24,816 nt of DNA from positions 1 through 24,816 of the forward strand of contig CAZLNO010000059.1 in the NCBI GenBank assembly GCA_964561005.1, written 5' to 3'. The notes under the pieces were generated by a model. It saw only the letters and a program-made list of their open reading frames with translations, did not search any database and was not told the origin of the DNA. This DNA comes from CAZLNO01 sp964561005. Lineage in GTDB: Bacteria > Pseudomonadota > Alphaproteobacteria > Kiloniellales > Rhodovibrionaceae. A program made the translations under genes and the position numbers. Below, piece after piece: positions 14,424 to 23,066 of the stretch (the first letter of the stretch is position 1; each line of letters starts with the position of its first letter).

Positions 14424-15923
14424 TCAAGACTCAAATCGATCGGCCACAAGACGATCCAGAAGACGCACGCCGAAGCCGGTTCCTCCTTTGGGGACAGTGG
14501 GCGCGTCCTTGTTCGACCAAGTCACGCCGGCGATATCCAGGTGCGCCCACTTGACATCCTTCTGGATGAAGCGCTGCAGGAACTGCGCGGCGATGATGGA
14601 GCTGGCGTTGCGGCCGTCGCCGGTGTTCTTCATGTCGGCCGCGTCGGTGTTGATGTCGCGGTCGTACTCCTCGCCCAGCGGCAGGCGCCAGAGGTGCTCG
14701 CCGACCGACTTGCCCGCGGCGCCGAGCTGCTCGGCCAGGTCGTCATCGTTGGCGAACAGACCGGCGGCATTGCTGCCCAGGGTCACGATGATCGCGCCGG
14801 TCAGCGTGGCCAGGTCGACGATGTGCTCGGGCTCGTAGGTCTGCTGCGCGTACCACAGCGCGTCGGCCAGCACCAGCCGGCCCTCGGCGTCGGTGTTCAG
14901 CACCTCGATGGTCTGCCCGGACATCGAGGTGATGATGTCGCTGGGGCGGAACGCCGTACCCGACGGCATGTTCTCCACCAGCCCGACGATGCCGACGACG
15001 TTGCACTTCGCCTTGCGCCCGGCCAGCGCCTTCATCAGGCCGATGGTCACGCCGGCGCCGCCCATGTCCCACTTCATGTCGACCATGCCGGAGGTCGGCT
15101 TGAGCGAGAGCCCGCCGGAGTCGAAGCACACGCCCTTGCCGACCACGGCCAGCGGCGTCTTCTTGCCCTTGCCGCCGTTCCAGCGCATGGCGACCACGCG
15201 CGGCTCGCGCTGCGAGCCCTGGGCGACGGCCAGCAGGGCGCCCATGCCCAGCTTCTTGAGCTGCTTGCCGTCCAGCACCTCGACCTCGACGCCCAGCTTC
15301 TCCAGCTTGCGGCACTCCTCGGCCAGGGTCTCGGGATAGAGGACGTTGGCCGGCTCGGAGACCAGGTCGCGGGTCAGGACCACGCCGTCGGCCACCTTGT
15401 CCAGGATGTCATGGCGCTTCTGCGCCGCCGCCTTGTCCTCCAGCGCGAGCGACAGGGAGTCGAGCGTCGGCTTGTCCTCGGGCTTCTCCTTGGTCTTGTA
15501 CTTGGCGAAGCGATAGCCGCGCAGCCGCGCGCCGTACGCGATGCGCGCCGCCAGCTCGGCGGCCTCGACAGGCGCGCCCGGGATGGGGTCCACCACGACG
15601 GTGGCCTCGCTCTCGCCCAGCGCGTTCAGCTTCGCCAGCAGCTCGCCGCCCACGTTCTCGCAATCCAGCTCGCTCAGCTCCTCGGCCTTGCCGAGACCGA
15701 CCAACAGGATGCGCGTGTTGTCCAGCGAGGCCGGCGCCAGCACCTCCAGGATCTGCTTCGTCTTGCCCTCGAAGCGGCTGGACGCCTTGAGCGCGCGCTT
15801 CACCACGCCGCCGGCGAGCTGGTCGAGTTCCTCCGCGGCCGGCGTCAGCGACTTGTCGGCCAGCACCCCGACGGCGATGGCGCCGGTGTCCGGAAAGCTG
15901 CGGCTGGAAAAGGCGATCTTCAT
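14424..15923 (-). CDS. pepA: leucyl aminopeptidase (M17 family)
   Basis: 499 residues, full length. This is a cytosolic zinc or manganese aminopeptidase that removes N-terminal residues; in E. coli it also binds DNA at XerCD sites. The catalytic domain carries all expected metal and catalytic residues: K263 in VGKGVCFDSGG, D268, D286 in KWDMGGA, and D345/E347 with R349 in NTDAEGRL. The N-terminal macro-like domain (1-165) is also present. The start at 15923 (MKIAFSS) matches the family. It is divergent from lptF across a 260-base gap. Downstream, 180 bases separate it from the sensor kinase. Confidence 0.96.
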   Translation of the reverse strand: MKIAFSSRSFPDTGAIAVGVLADKSLTPAAEELDQLAGGVVKRALKASSRFEGKTKQILEVLAPASLDNTRILLVGLGKAEELSELDCENVGGELLAKLNALGESEATVVVDPIPGAPVEAAELAARIAYGARLRGYRFAKYKTKEKPEDKPTLDSLSLALEDKAAAQKRHDILDKVADGVVLTRDLVSEPANVLYPETLAEECRKLEKLGVEVEVLDGKQLKKLGMGALLAVAQGSQREPRVVAMRWNGGKGKKTPLAVVGKGVCFDSGGLSLKPTSGMVDMKWDMGGAGVTIGLMKALAGRKAKCNVVGIVGLVENMPSGTAFRPSDIITSMSGQTIEVLNTDAEGRLVLADALWYAQQTYEPEHIVDLATLTGAIIVTLGSNAAGLFANDDDLAEQLGAAGKSVGEHLWRLPLGEEYDRDINTDAADMKNTGDGRNASSIIAAQFLQRFIQKDVKWAHLDIAGVTWSNKDAPTVPKGGTGFGVRLLDRLVADRFES

Positions 15924-16183
15924 GCAAGGCCCCCTGGTTTCACGCGCGCGGCGCGCGCCTGTCCCGAATATGGTTCGCCGCCCGCGCCGGCGCGACCTCC
16001 GCCGCGCGCCGCGGGCCGCCCTTGCGATATGCGGGCGCGGGCGGCGCTGTCAATGCCGCGGCGCCCCGCCAGGATGACCCCTCTTCGCCGGGGAGGCACT
16101 GGACGCGCGACGGCGGAAGCCGTTAAGACTGACGCCCGTTCCGCCCCGGCGGGCCGGCCGACCAGCGCGAGACCCGGAGCCAC
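15924..16183. other. divergent intergenic region pepA / lptF
   Basis: This 260-base spacer is the longest in the window and must hold the promoters of both pepA (minus) and the lptF unit (plus). It is extremely GC-rich, with alternating CGCGCG tracts near 15940-15956 and several short self-complementary stretches. I could not pick out convincing -35/-10 boxes. A GGAG five bases before the lptF ATG is its likely ribosome site. No open frame in it looks coding. Confidence 0.5.
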
Positions 16184-17317
16184 ATGCGAGCCGTAACCCG
16201 CTACATCCTCCGCCAGCTTGCCGTCGTGACCGTTTTCGTCACGACCGGGTTGACCCTGGCGGTGTGGCTCACGCAGTCCCTGCGCTTCGTGGACTACATC
16301 GTCAACCGCGGCCTGCCGCTGACCGATTTCCTGCTGTTCGTCGCGTTCATGCTGCCGGCCTTCCTGGGCATCGTGCTGCCGATCGCCACCTTTGCCGCGA
16401 TGACGTTCGTCTACAACAAGCTGATCAACGACAGCGAACTGGTCATCCTGCGCTCGGCCGGGGTCAGTCCCATCGGCATGGCGCGACCGGCCCTGGTCCT
16501 GGCGGTGGCGGTGACGGCGCTGGTCTACGCGATCTCGCTGTATTTTCTGCCGCTCAGCTATCAGGCGTTCAAGGACCTGCAGCACGAGATCCGCCACGAC
16601 TATTCCGCCGTGCTGCTGGAGGAAGGCGTCTTCAACCGCCTGGGCCCCCAGATCACGGTCTATGTGCGCGAGCGCACCGACGAGGGAACGCTGGAGGGCA
16701 TCCTGGTCCACGACAGCCGCGGCGACGATCAGCCGGTCACCATGATGGCCAGCCGCGGCGCGCTGGTGCAGAGCGCGCAGGGGCCGCGGGTGGTCCTGGC
16801 CGACGGCAACCGCCAGGTGGTCGACCCCGACACGGGGCGGTTGTCGATGCTGTACTTCGACCGCTACACCGTCGACCTCGGGCAGCTTCAAGAGCGCATG
16901 CAGGCGCGCTGGCGCGAGCCGCGCGAGCGTTACCTGCCCGACCTGCTGTTCCCGGGGCCGGGGCCGACCGATCAGCGCTACCGCAAGGAACTGATCGCCG
17001 AGGGCCATAACCGCCTGACCTACCCGGCCTATACCCTGGCCTTCGTGGGCATCGGGCTGGTCGCCCTGCTGGGCGGGGAGTTCAGCCGGCGCGGGCAGTC
17101 CCGCCGCATCCTGCCCGCCGTCGTGGCGGTCGGGGCATTGGAGACACTGCATCTCACCCTGGCGGATCTGGCGACGCGCGACCTGGCGGCCGTGCCGGCC
17201 ATGTACGCCGTGCTGGCGGCGGCGATCCTGGTGCCCTGGATGCTGCTGCTGCGCCGCCGGCGACCGCGCGGGGCCAGTCCGCCGCTGGCCCGCGCGAGTC
17301 TGGAGGCCGTGCGATGA
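16184..17317 (+). CDS. lptF: LPS export ABC transporter permease LptF
   Basis: 377 residues. With LptG it forms the inner-membrane channel of the LptB2FG complex that extracts lipopolysaccharide and passes it to the periplasmic LptC/A bridge. The N-terminal RYILRQL, three membrane helices (about 11-35, 47-77, 98-120), a periplasmic beta-jellyroll region (about 130-265) and three C-terminal helices follow the YjgP/YjgQ pattern. The cytosolic coupling segment LINDSELVILRSAGVSP between helices 2 and 3 contacts the LptB ATPase in the family. The stop overlaps the lptG start (ATGA). Confidence 0.94.
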   Translation: MRAVTRYILRQLAVVTVFVTTGLTLAVWLTQSLRFVDYIVNRGLPLTDFLLFVAFMLPAFLGIVLPIATFAAMTFVYNKLINDSELVILRSAGVSPIGMARPALVLAVAVTALVYAISLYFLPLSYQAFKDLQHEIRHDYSAVLLEEGVFNRLGPQITVYVRERTDEGTLEGILVHDSRGDDQPVTMMASRGALVQSAQGPRVVLADGNRQVVDPDTGRLSMLYFDRYTVDLGQLQERMQARWREPRERYLPDLLFPGPGPTDQRYRKELIAEGHNRLTYPAYTLAFVGIGLVALLGGEFSRRGQSRRILPAVVAVGALETLHLTLADLATRDLAAVPAMYAVLAAAILVPWMLLLRRRRPRGASPPLARASLEAVR

Positions 17318-18450
17318 CGCGGGCGGCCGCCCTGCCCCTGATTCGCCGGCTGCGACTGTCCGCGACGCTGTCGGGCTATCTGGCCCGGCACTTCGCCGGC
17401 CGCTTCCTCGCCCTGCTGCTCATCCTGCTGGGCATCATCCTGCTGGTGACCACCATCGAGCTGATGGACCAGCTCGGCGCCAAGCACGGCCTGTCGCTGC
17501 TGCTCGCCGCCGAACTGGCGCTGCTCAAGCTGCCGGACCTGGGCCAGGAGGCGATGCCCTTCACCGTGCTGTTCGCGGCCATGCTGACCTTCTGGCGCCT
17601 GACGCGCACGCACGAGCTCGTCGTGGTGCGAGCGGCCGGCGTGTCGGTCTGGCAGTTCCTGCTCCCCGTGGTCGCCGTGGGCCTCATCATCGGCATCGCA
17701 ACCACGACCCTGGTGAACCCGCTGGGCTCGATCCTGCTGCGCCGCTACGACACGCTGGAGGCGCGCCACACCAGCCAGGAGCCCGATGCCTTCGCGGTCG
17801 CCGAAAACGGGCTCTGGCTGCGTCAGGCCGACGGCAACGGCGTCTCGGTCATCCACGCCCAGCGGTTGACGCCCTCGGAGATGGTGCTGCACGACGTAAT
17901 CGTGTTCCGCTATGCGGGCCGGGACACCGACGCCTTCGAAAGCCGCATCGATGCCGCGCGGGCGAAGCTGCGCGACGGCTACTGGCAGCTCCACGACGCC
18001 CTGGAGACCCGGCCGCGCCGGGAGGGAACCTTCCACGAGACCCTGCGGATCGACACCGAGCTGACGGCAGAGAAGATCTACAACAGCTTCGCCCCGCCGG
18101 AAACGGTGTCGTTCTGGGATCTGCCGGCGTTCATCGACCTGCTGGAGCGGGCCGGCTTCGCCGCCGAGCCGCAGAAGCTGCAGTTCCACCGCCTGCTCTC
18201 GATGCCCGTGCTGCTGGCCGGCATGATCCTGCTTGCCGCGACCTTCTCGCTGCGCCCGCAGCGCCGGGGCAAGGTCGTTGTCATGATCGTCGCCGGGGTG
18301 CTGACGGGTTTCGTGCTGCACGTCGTGTCCAATCTGGTCTTCGCCCTCGGTCTGACGTCGAAGCTGCCGGTGGTGCTTGCGGCCTGGACACCGGCCGGAA
18401 TCAGCCTGATGCTCGGCCTCGCGAGTCTGTTGTACCTGGAGGATGGATAG
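17314..18450 (+). CDS. lptG: LPS export ABC transporter permease LptG
   Basis: 378 residues with the same fold as LptF: a basic N-terminus, a first helix at about 30-50, helices around 70-90 and 108-130, a periplasmic domain (about 140-285), and three C-terminal helices from about 290. The coupling segment reads LTRTHELVVVRAAGVSVWQF, and the LQFHRLLSMPVLLAGMILLAATFSLR block is typical of LptG. Order after lptF plus overlapping starts support the assignment. The stop lies 8 bases inside the lptD start. LptB is not in the window and is expected elsewhere. Confidence 0.94.
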   Translation: MTRAAALPLIRRLRLSATLSGYLARHFAGRFLALLLILLGIILLVTTIELMDQLGAKHGLSLLLAAELALLKLPDLGQEAMPFTVLFAAMLTFWRLTRTHELVVVRAAGVSVWQFLLPVVAVGLIIGIATTTLVNPLGSILLRRYDTLEARHTSQEPDAFAVAENGLWLRQADGNGVSVIHAQRLTPSEMVLHDVIVFRYAGRDTDAFESRIDAARAKLRDGYWQLHDALETRPRREGTFHETLRIDTELTAEKIYNSFAPPETVSFWDLPAFIDLLERAGFAAEPQKLQFHRLLSMPVLLAGMILLAATFSLRPQRRGKVVVMIVAGVLTGFVLHVVSNLVFALGLTSKLPVVLAAWTPAGISLMLGLASLLYLEDG

Positions 18451-20650
18451 CGGCACGGGCATGCGGGGGGACGTGCAAGCGATCGGACGCGCCGTGCTGC
18501 TGGCGTTCCTGGCAGTGGTGGCGATCTGCGGCAGGGCGGCCGCGCAGGAGCCGGCGGCGGACTCCGGCCCGCCGGCGGTTCTGCAGGCCGACGAGGTGAT
18601 CTACAACCAGAAGACCAACGTGGTCACCGCCCGCGGCAACGTGGAGGTCGCGCGGGACGAACGCATTCTGCTGACCGATCGGCTCAGCTACGACATCGAC
18701 GCCGACGTCATCTCGGCCAGCGGCGACGTGACCCTCCTGGAACCCTCGGGGGAGGTGCTGTTCGCCGACTCGGTGGAGCTGACCGGCAACCTCCGGGAGG
18801 GCGTCGTGCGCAGTTTCCGCATGCTGCTGACCGACCGCTCGCGCCTGGCCGCCGCCAACGCCGTGCGGGTCGAGGGCAATCGCACGATCCTGCGCAAGGT
18901 GGTCTTCAGTCCCTGCCGCAAGTGCATCCGCCATCCCGACCGCCCGCCGCTGTGGCAGATCAAGGCGCAGAAGGTGATTCACGACCAGGAGGCGCGGATC
19001 CTGGTGTACCGGAACGCCTGGCTGGAAATGTTCGGCCTGCCGGTGCTCTATACGCCCTATTTCGAGCACCCGGACCCCACGGTGGACCGCAAGACCGGCT
19101 TCCTGACCCCGAGCTTCGGGGCGTCCGAGGAACTCGGCTTCGAGTTCAGCGTGCCCTACTATTACGCCATCTCGCCGCAGCGGGACCTGACCCTCGAGCC
19201 CATCTTCACCAGCCGCGAGGCGCCGGTGATGAGCGCCGAATACCGAGCCCACACGGCGGGCGGGCAGTACCGCATCGCCGGCAGCGCCACCGTGGCCGAC
19301 CGGGACGTCGGCGTCAGGACCAAGAAGAACGAGTTTCGCGGGCACCTGGACGCGGAAGGGCGCTTCAACCTGAACCGCTTCTGGCGCTGGGGCTTCGACG
19401 CCAACCGCGCCAGCGACGACACCTTCACGCGCATCTACGATTTCGAGGACGAGCGATTTCTCACCAGCGAGGCCTTCGTGGAGGGCTTTGGCGGCAACAA
19501 CTACCTCGCGGGCCGCACCTTCGCCTTCCAGGCCCAGCGGCGCGGCGACGAGACCGAGGAGCTGCCCATCGTGCTGCCGGAAATCCGTCTCGACTATCTG
19601 AGCGATCCCGCGTTCGCCGGCGGACGGGTCTTCGCCGACGCCGGCGTGCTGGGCGTGACCCGGACGGAGGGCCGCGACAGCCGCCGGCTGTCCGGGACGC
19701 TGGGCTGGAAGCGGCCGTTCCGCGACGGCCTGGGCGGCATCCTGGAGGTGACGGGTGCGCTGCACACCGACTTCTTCGCGACCAGCGGGCTGGACGACGG
19801 CAGCGACCTGGTCAACCCGCCGCCCGGGCGCGCCGGGGGCGAGGACTTCGAGGCGCGCGTCTTCCCCCAGGTCGCCGTCGGCTATCGCTATCCGCTGGCG
19901 CGCGAGAGCTTTCTGGGCCGCGAGGTGCTGGAGCCGCGCATCCAGGTGGTGGCTGGGCCGAACGACGGCAATTCCGGGGATATTCCGAACGAGGACAGCC
20001 GCGACTTCGAGTTCGACACCAGCAACCTGTTCGCCCTCAACCGCTTTCCCGGCCGCGACCGCATCAGTTCGGGCCAGCGCATCGACTACGGCGTCGCCTA
20101 CGACGTCTTCGGCGAGCGCGGCAGCTCCGCCTCCGCGTTTCTGGGCCAGAGCTTCCGCGTCAACAGCGAAAGCCAGATACCGGAGTTCGCCGGCGAGGAC
20201 GGCGAGTTCTCCGACATCGTGGGACGCGTGGGCTTCAGCCCGATCGCCAGTGTCGACGCCAGCTATCGCTTCCGGGTCGACAACGAGGACCTGACCCTGC
20301 GCCGCAGCGAGGTGGACCTGGGCGCCGGCCCGCGCAAGCTGCGCCTCAATCTGTCCTACAGCCTGCTCGACAGCGAGGCGCTGCAGGACACCTTCGACGA
20401 TCGCGAGGAGCTCTTTTTCCGGGTCCGCAGCCGCTTCGCGCGATACTGGTCGGCCTTCGGCTCGCACCGGCGCGACCTGGAAGACGACGAGCCGCTGGAG
20501 ACCGCCGTGGGCCTCACGTATCACTGCGACTGCTTCCTCTTCGAGGTGCTGGCCAAGCGGACCTTCTTCGAGGACCGCGAGATCGATCCGGATACCTCGA
20601 TCGTCTTCCGCATCGCCTTCAAGCACCTCGGCACATTCGCCTCACAGTGA
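18443..20650 (+). CDS. lptD: LPS-assembly protein LptD (outer-membrane LPS translocon)
   Basis: 735 residues. LptD with LptE inserts lipopolysaccharide into the outer leaflet. A signal peptide ends near residue 34 (CGRAAAQ), followed by the OstA-like jellyroll (about 45-155, with VLQADEVIYN and VTARGNVEV). The beta-barrel runs from about 200 to the C-terminus. MFGLPVLYTPYFEHPDPTVDRKTGFLTPSFG is the characteristic family block at the start of the barrel. Cysteines stand as a CxxC pair (C158, C161) and a C-terminal CxC pair (C695, C697), plus C29 inside the signal peptide. In E. coli, disulfides between N- and C-terminal cysteines are required, so long-range disulfides are likely here too. The start overlaps lptG by 8 bp. 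An ATG six codons later is an alternative. Confidence 0.95.
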   Translation: MDSGTGMRGDVQAIGRAVLLAFLAVVAICGRAAAQEPAADSGPPAVLQADEVIYNQKTNVVTARGNVEVARDERILLTDRLSYDIDADVISASGDVTLLEPSGEVLFADSVELTGNLREGVVRSFRMLLTDRSRLAAANAVRVEGNRTILRKVVFSPCRKCIRHPDRPPLWQIKAQKVIHDQEARILVYRNAWLEMFGLPVLYTPYFEHPDPTVDRKTGFLTPSFGASEELGFEFSVPYYYAISPQRDLTLEPIFTSREAPVMSAEYRAHTAGGQYRIAGSATVADRDVGVRTKKNEFRGHLDAEGRFNLNRFWRWGFDANRASDDTFTRIYDFEDERFLTSEAFVEGFGGNNYLAGRTFAFQAQRRGDETEELPIVLPEIRLDYLSDPAFAGGRVFADAGVLGVTRTEGRDSRRLSGTLGWKRPFRDGLGGILEVTGALHTDFFATSGLDDGSDLVNPPPGRAGGEDFEARVFPQVAVGYRYPLARESFLGREVLEPRIQVVAGPNDGNSGDIPNEDSRDFEFDTSNLFALNRFPGRDRISSGQRIDYGVAYDVFGERGSSASAFLGQSFRVNSESQIPEFAGEDGEFSDIVGRVGFSPIASVDASYRFRVDNEDLTLRRSEVDLGAGPRKLRLNLSYSLLDSEALQDTFDDREELFFRVRSRFARYWSAFGSHRRDLEDDEPLETAVGLTYHCDCFLFEVLAKRTFFEDREIDPDTSIVFRIAFKHLGTFASQ

Positions 20651-20662
20651 CCTTCCAACGCG

Positions 20663-20691
20663 TTGTCGCAGCCGGGCCAAGCGCTTATAGT
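20663..20691 (+). promoter_or_regulatory. putative promoter upstream of surA
   Basis: In the 98-base lptD-surA gap, TTGTCG (20663-20668) and TATAGT (20686-20691) are separated by exactly 17 bases, matching four and five of six sigma-70 consensus positions. This would begin transcription near 20698, about 50 bases before surA. It would let surA-pdxA-rsmA be expressed apart from the Lpt genes. Confidence 0.5.
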
Positions 20692-20748
20692 CGGCGCGAC
20701 CGGGCGGAGCGACGGCCCGCGCCGCCCCTCGATGTTGATGCAGGACCG

Positions 20749-22020
20749 ATGCGAACTCGCCAAATACCGCGATGGCTGTGCCGCCTTCTCTTGCCGATGC
20801 TGCTGGTCGTGCTGAGCGGCCCCGGCCTCGCCCAGCAGAGTCTGCGGCCCGCCGCGGTCGTCAACGACGAGGCCATCTCGGTCCTGGACCTGCAGATGCG
20901 CATCCGGATGGTCATGCTCGCCTCGGGCATGCAGGCCAGTCCCGAGCGGGTCCAGCAGGTCGCCCGGCAGGTGCTGCGCACGCTGGTCGACGAGAAGCTG
21001 CAGCTTCAGGAGGCCGAGCGCCTGGGCCTGGAGGTCACCGAGGCGGAGGTGCGCAGCGCCGCCCGGAGCGTCGCGCAAAACAACGACATGGCGTTGGACC
21101 AGTTCCTGCAGGTCCTCGAGCGGAACAACGTCATGCCGCAGTCCTTCCTGGCCCAGGTCCGGGCGCAAATCGCCTGGCAGAAGGTCATCGCCCAGCAGGT
21201 CCGGCCGGACATCGACATCAGCGACGGCGAGGTGCAGGAAGTCGTCGACCGCCTGAAGTCGCAGTCGGGCGAGCAGCAGCTCCGCGTGCGGGAGATCTTC
21301 CTGGCGAGCGACGACTCGCAGAGCGCGACAAACGTGCAGCAGACGGCCCGGCGTCTTGTGCAGGAACTGAGGAACGGCGCCGATTTCGCCGCGCTGGCCC
21401 GACAGTTCTCGCAGTCGGCCACGGCGGCAGTGGGCGGCGACATGGGCTGGGTGACGCCCGCCTCGCTGCCCGAGGCCCTGGCCAGCCGCGTGCAACAGAT
21501 GTCGCCGGGCACGGTGGCGGGACCGGTCCGCACCTACGACGGCGTGCACATCCTGCAGCTTCTGGACAGCCGCCGCGTCGCCGCCGGCGAGGAGAAGGTC
21601 CGACTGCAACAGCTTTTCCTGCCGCTGCGCAACGGGACGAGCGAGGCCGCCGTGGCGGAGCTTGAAACCCGGGCGCGTGAACTCACCGGGGGTATCGAGG
21701 GCTGCGACGCCATGGCGGAGGTCAGCAAAACGGCTGGCAGCGCCGCCTCGGGCGACCTCGGCACGATCAAGCTGGCCGACCTGCCCGGCAGCGTGCGCCG
21801 GGCGATCTCCGGCCTGGCCGTCGGGGCGCCCTCCGAGCCGATCCAGGTGAACCAGGGCGTCGCCGTCCTGATGGTCTGCGAGCGCCAGACCACCGGCATC
21901 GACCGCGACGAGATCCGGCAGAACCTCATGCAAAAGCGGGCGACCATGCTGGCCCAACGCTATCTGCGCGATCTGCGGCGCCAGGCGCACATCGACATCC
22001 GCCTCCAGGGAGTACAATGA
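20749..22020 (+). CDS. surA: periplasmic chaperone / peptidyl-prolyl isomerase SurA
   Basis: 423 residues. A signal peptide (RWLCRLLLPMLLVVLSGPGLAQ) is followed by the SurA N-terminal chaperone domain, which begins AAVVNDEAISVLDLQMRIRM and runs to about residue 160. The first parvulin domain (about 175-285) has QLRVREIFLAS, GGDMGW and a YDGVHILQL end. The second domain (about 288-385) keeps the outline (VRLQQLFLPL, SGDLGTIKLADLP, VNQGVAVLMV) but has lost the usual His and Phe positions and is probably inactive. SurA escorts outer-membrane proteins, LptD among them, which explains its place after lptD. The start at 20749 is preceded by AGGA. The stop overlaps the pdxA start (ATGA). Confidence 0.92.
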   Translation: MRTRQIPRWLCRLLLPMLLVVLSGPGLAQQSLRPAAVVNDEAISVLDLQMRIRMVMLASGMQASPERVQQVARQVLRTLVDEKLQLQEAERLGLEVTEAEVRSAARSVAQNNDMALDQFLQVLERNNVMPQSFLAQVRAQIAWQKVIAQQVRPDIDISDGEVQEVVDRLKSQSGEQQLRVREIFLASDDSQSATNVQQTARRLVQELRNGADFAALARQFSQSATAAVGGDMGWVTPASLPEALASRVQQMSPGTVAGPVRTYDGVHILQLLDSRRVAAGEEKVRLQQLFLPLRNGTSEAAVAELETRARELTGGIEGCDAMAEVSKTAGSAASGDLGTIKLADLPGSVRRAISGLAVGAPSEPIQVNQGVAVLMVCERQTTGIDRDEIRQNLMQKRATMLAQRYLRDLRRQAHIDIRLQGVQ

Positions 22021-23066
22021 CGGCGGCCCCGAACGCGACGGCGCCGCTGGTCCTCACGCCGGGGGAGCCGGCGGGGATCGGCGCGGAGATCGCGATGAAG
22101 GCCTGGCGGGCGCGCGCGGAGGCGGGCGTGCCGGCGTTCGCGCTTCTCGACGACCAGGAGCGGCTGCGCAAGCTGGCGGACCACCTGGGCTGGGACGATA
22201 TCGCTATCGCGCCGGTGGAGTCGCCTGGCCAGGCGGCGGAGGTCTTCGCGCGGGCGCTGCCCGTCCTGCCGCGGCCGATGCCGGTGCACGTGCCGCCGGG
22301 CCACCCGAACCCGGCCAACGGCCCAGCCGTGCTGGAGGCCATCGACCGCGCGGCGACGCTGGTCCGCCGGGGCGAGGCGGCGGCGGTCGTGACCAACCCG
22401 ATCTCCAAGCGGGTGCTGTATCAAAGCGGCTTCCGCCATCCCGGCCACACCGAGTATCTGGCCGAACTGGCCGGCGACGGCGGGCCGGCGCCGACGCCGG
22501 TGATGATGCTGGCCTGCCCCGAGCTGCGCGTGGTGCCGGTCACCATCCACATTCCCCTGAAGGACGTCCCGGCGGCGCTGACCCGCGAGGCCATCGCGCA
22601 CGCCGGGCGGGTGACGGCGGCGGCGCTGGCGCGCGACTTCGGCCTGGCGCGGCCGCGCCTGGCGGCGGCCGGGCTCAACCCCCACGCCGGCGAGGACGGC
22701 GCGATCGGGCGGGAGGAGATCGACGTGATCGCCCCGGCCCTGGACAGCTTGCGGAGCGAGGGTATCGCCGTGCAGGGGCCGCTGCCCGCCGACACGCTGT
22801 TCCATCCGGCGGCGCGGACGCGCTTCGATGCGGTGCTGTGCATGTACCACGACCAGGCGCTGATCCCGCTGAAGACGATCGACTTCGCGCGCGGCGTCAA
22901 CGCGACCCTCGGCCTGCCCTTCGTGCGCACCTCGCCCGACCACGGCACCGCCTTCGCCCTGGCGGGCACGGGCGAGGCCGATCCGACCAGCCTGATCGAG
23001 GCCCTGAAGACCGCGCGCCGGATGGCGGAGGGCCGCGCGCGGGCCGCGGCGGCGGCGCGTGGCTGA
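22017..23066 (+). CDS. pdxA: 4-hydroxythreonine-4-phosphate dehydrogenase
   Basis: 349 residues. PdxA oxidises 4-phosphohydroxy-threonine in the DXP-dependent pyridoxal phosphate pathway. The three metal-binding histidines are present as H178 (TIHIPL), H223 (LNPHAGEDG) and H278 (MYHDQ), with spacing identical to E. coli PdxA. The N-terminal motif is TPGEPAGIG (14-22), with Glu in place of the more common Asp in GDPAGIG. The C-terminal RTSPDHGTAF motif is intact. It overlaps surA by 4 bp and rsmA by 8 bp, so the three are one translation-coupled unit. The last ten residues are Arg/Ala-rich and have no counterpart in the core fold. Confidence 0.95.
   Translation: MTAAPNATAPLVLTPGEPAGIGAEIAMKAWRARAEAGVPAFALLDDQERLRKLADHLGWDDIAIAPVESPGQAAEVFARALPVLPRPMPVHVPPGHPNPANGPAVLEAIDRAATLVRRGEAAAVVTNPISKRVLYQSGFRHPGHTEYLAELAGDGGPAPTPVMMLACPELRVVPVTIHIPLKDVPAALTREAIAHAGRVTAAALARDFGLARPRLAAAGLNPHAGEDGAIGREEIDVIAPALDSLRSEGIAVQGPLPADTLFHPAARTRFDAVLCMYHDQALIPLKTIDFARGVNATLGLPFVRTSPDHGTAFALAGTGEADPTSLIEALKTARRMAEGRARAAAAARG

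Noticed and set aside
18401..20626. Long minus-strand open frame of 741 codons opposite lptD
   Set aside because: It is antisense to a certain lptD gene. Its translation is His/Gln/Ala/Val-rich low-complexity with no family features, as expected for the mirror of GC-rich coding DNA.
20521..22017. Minus-strand open frame of 498 codons opposite surA
   Set aside because: It is a mirror of surA with low-complexity translation and no family signal.
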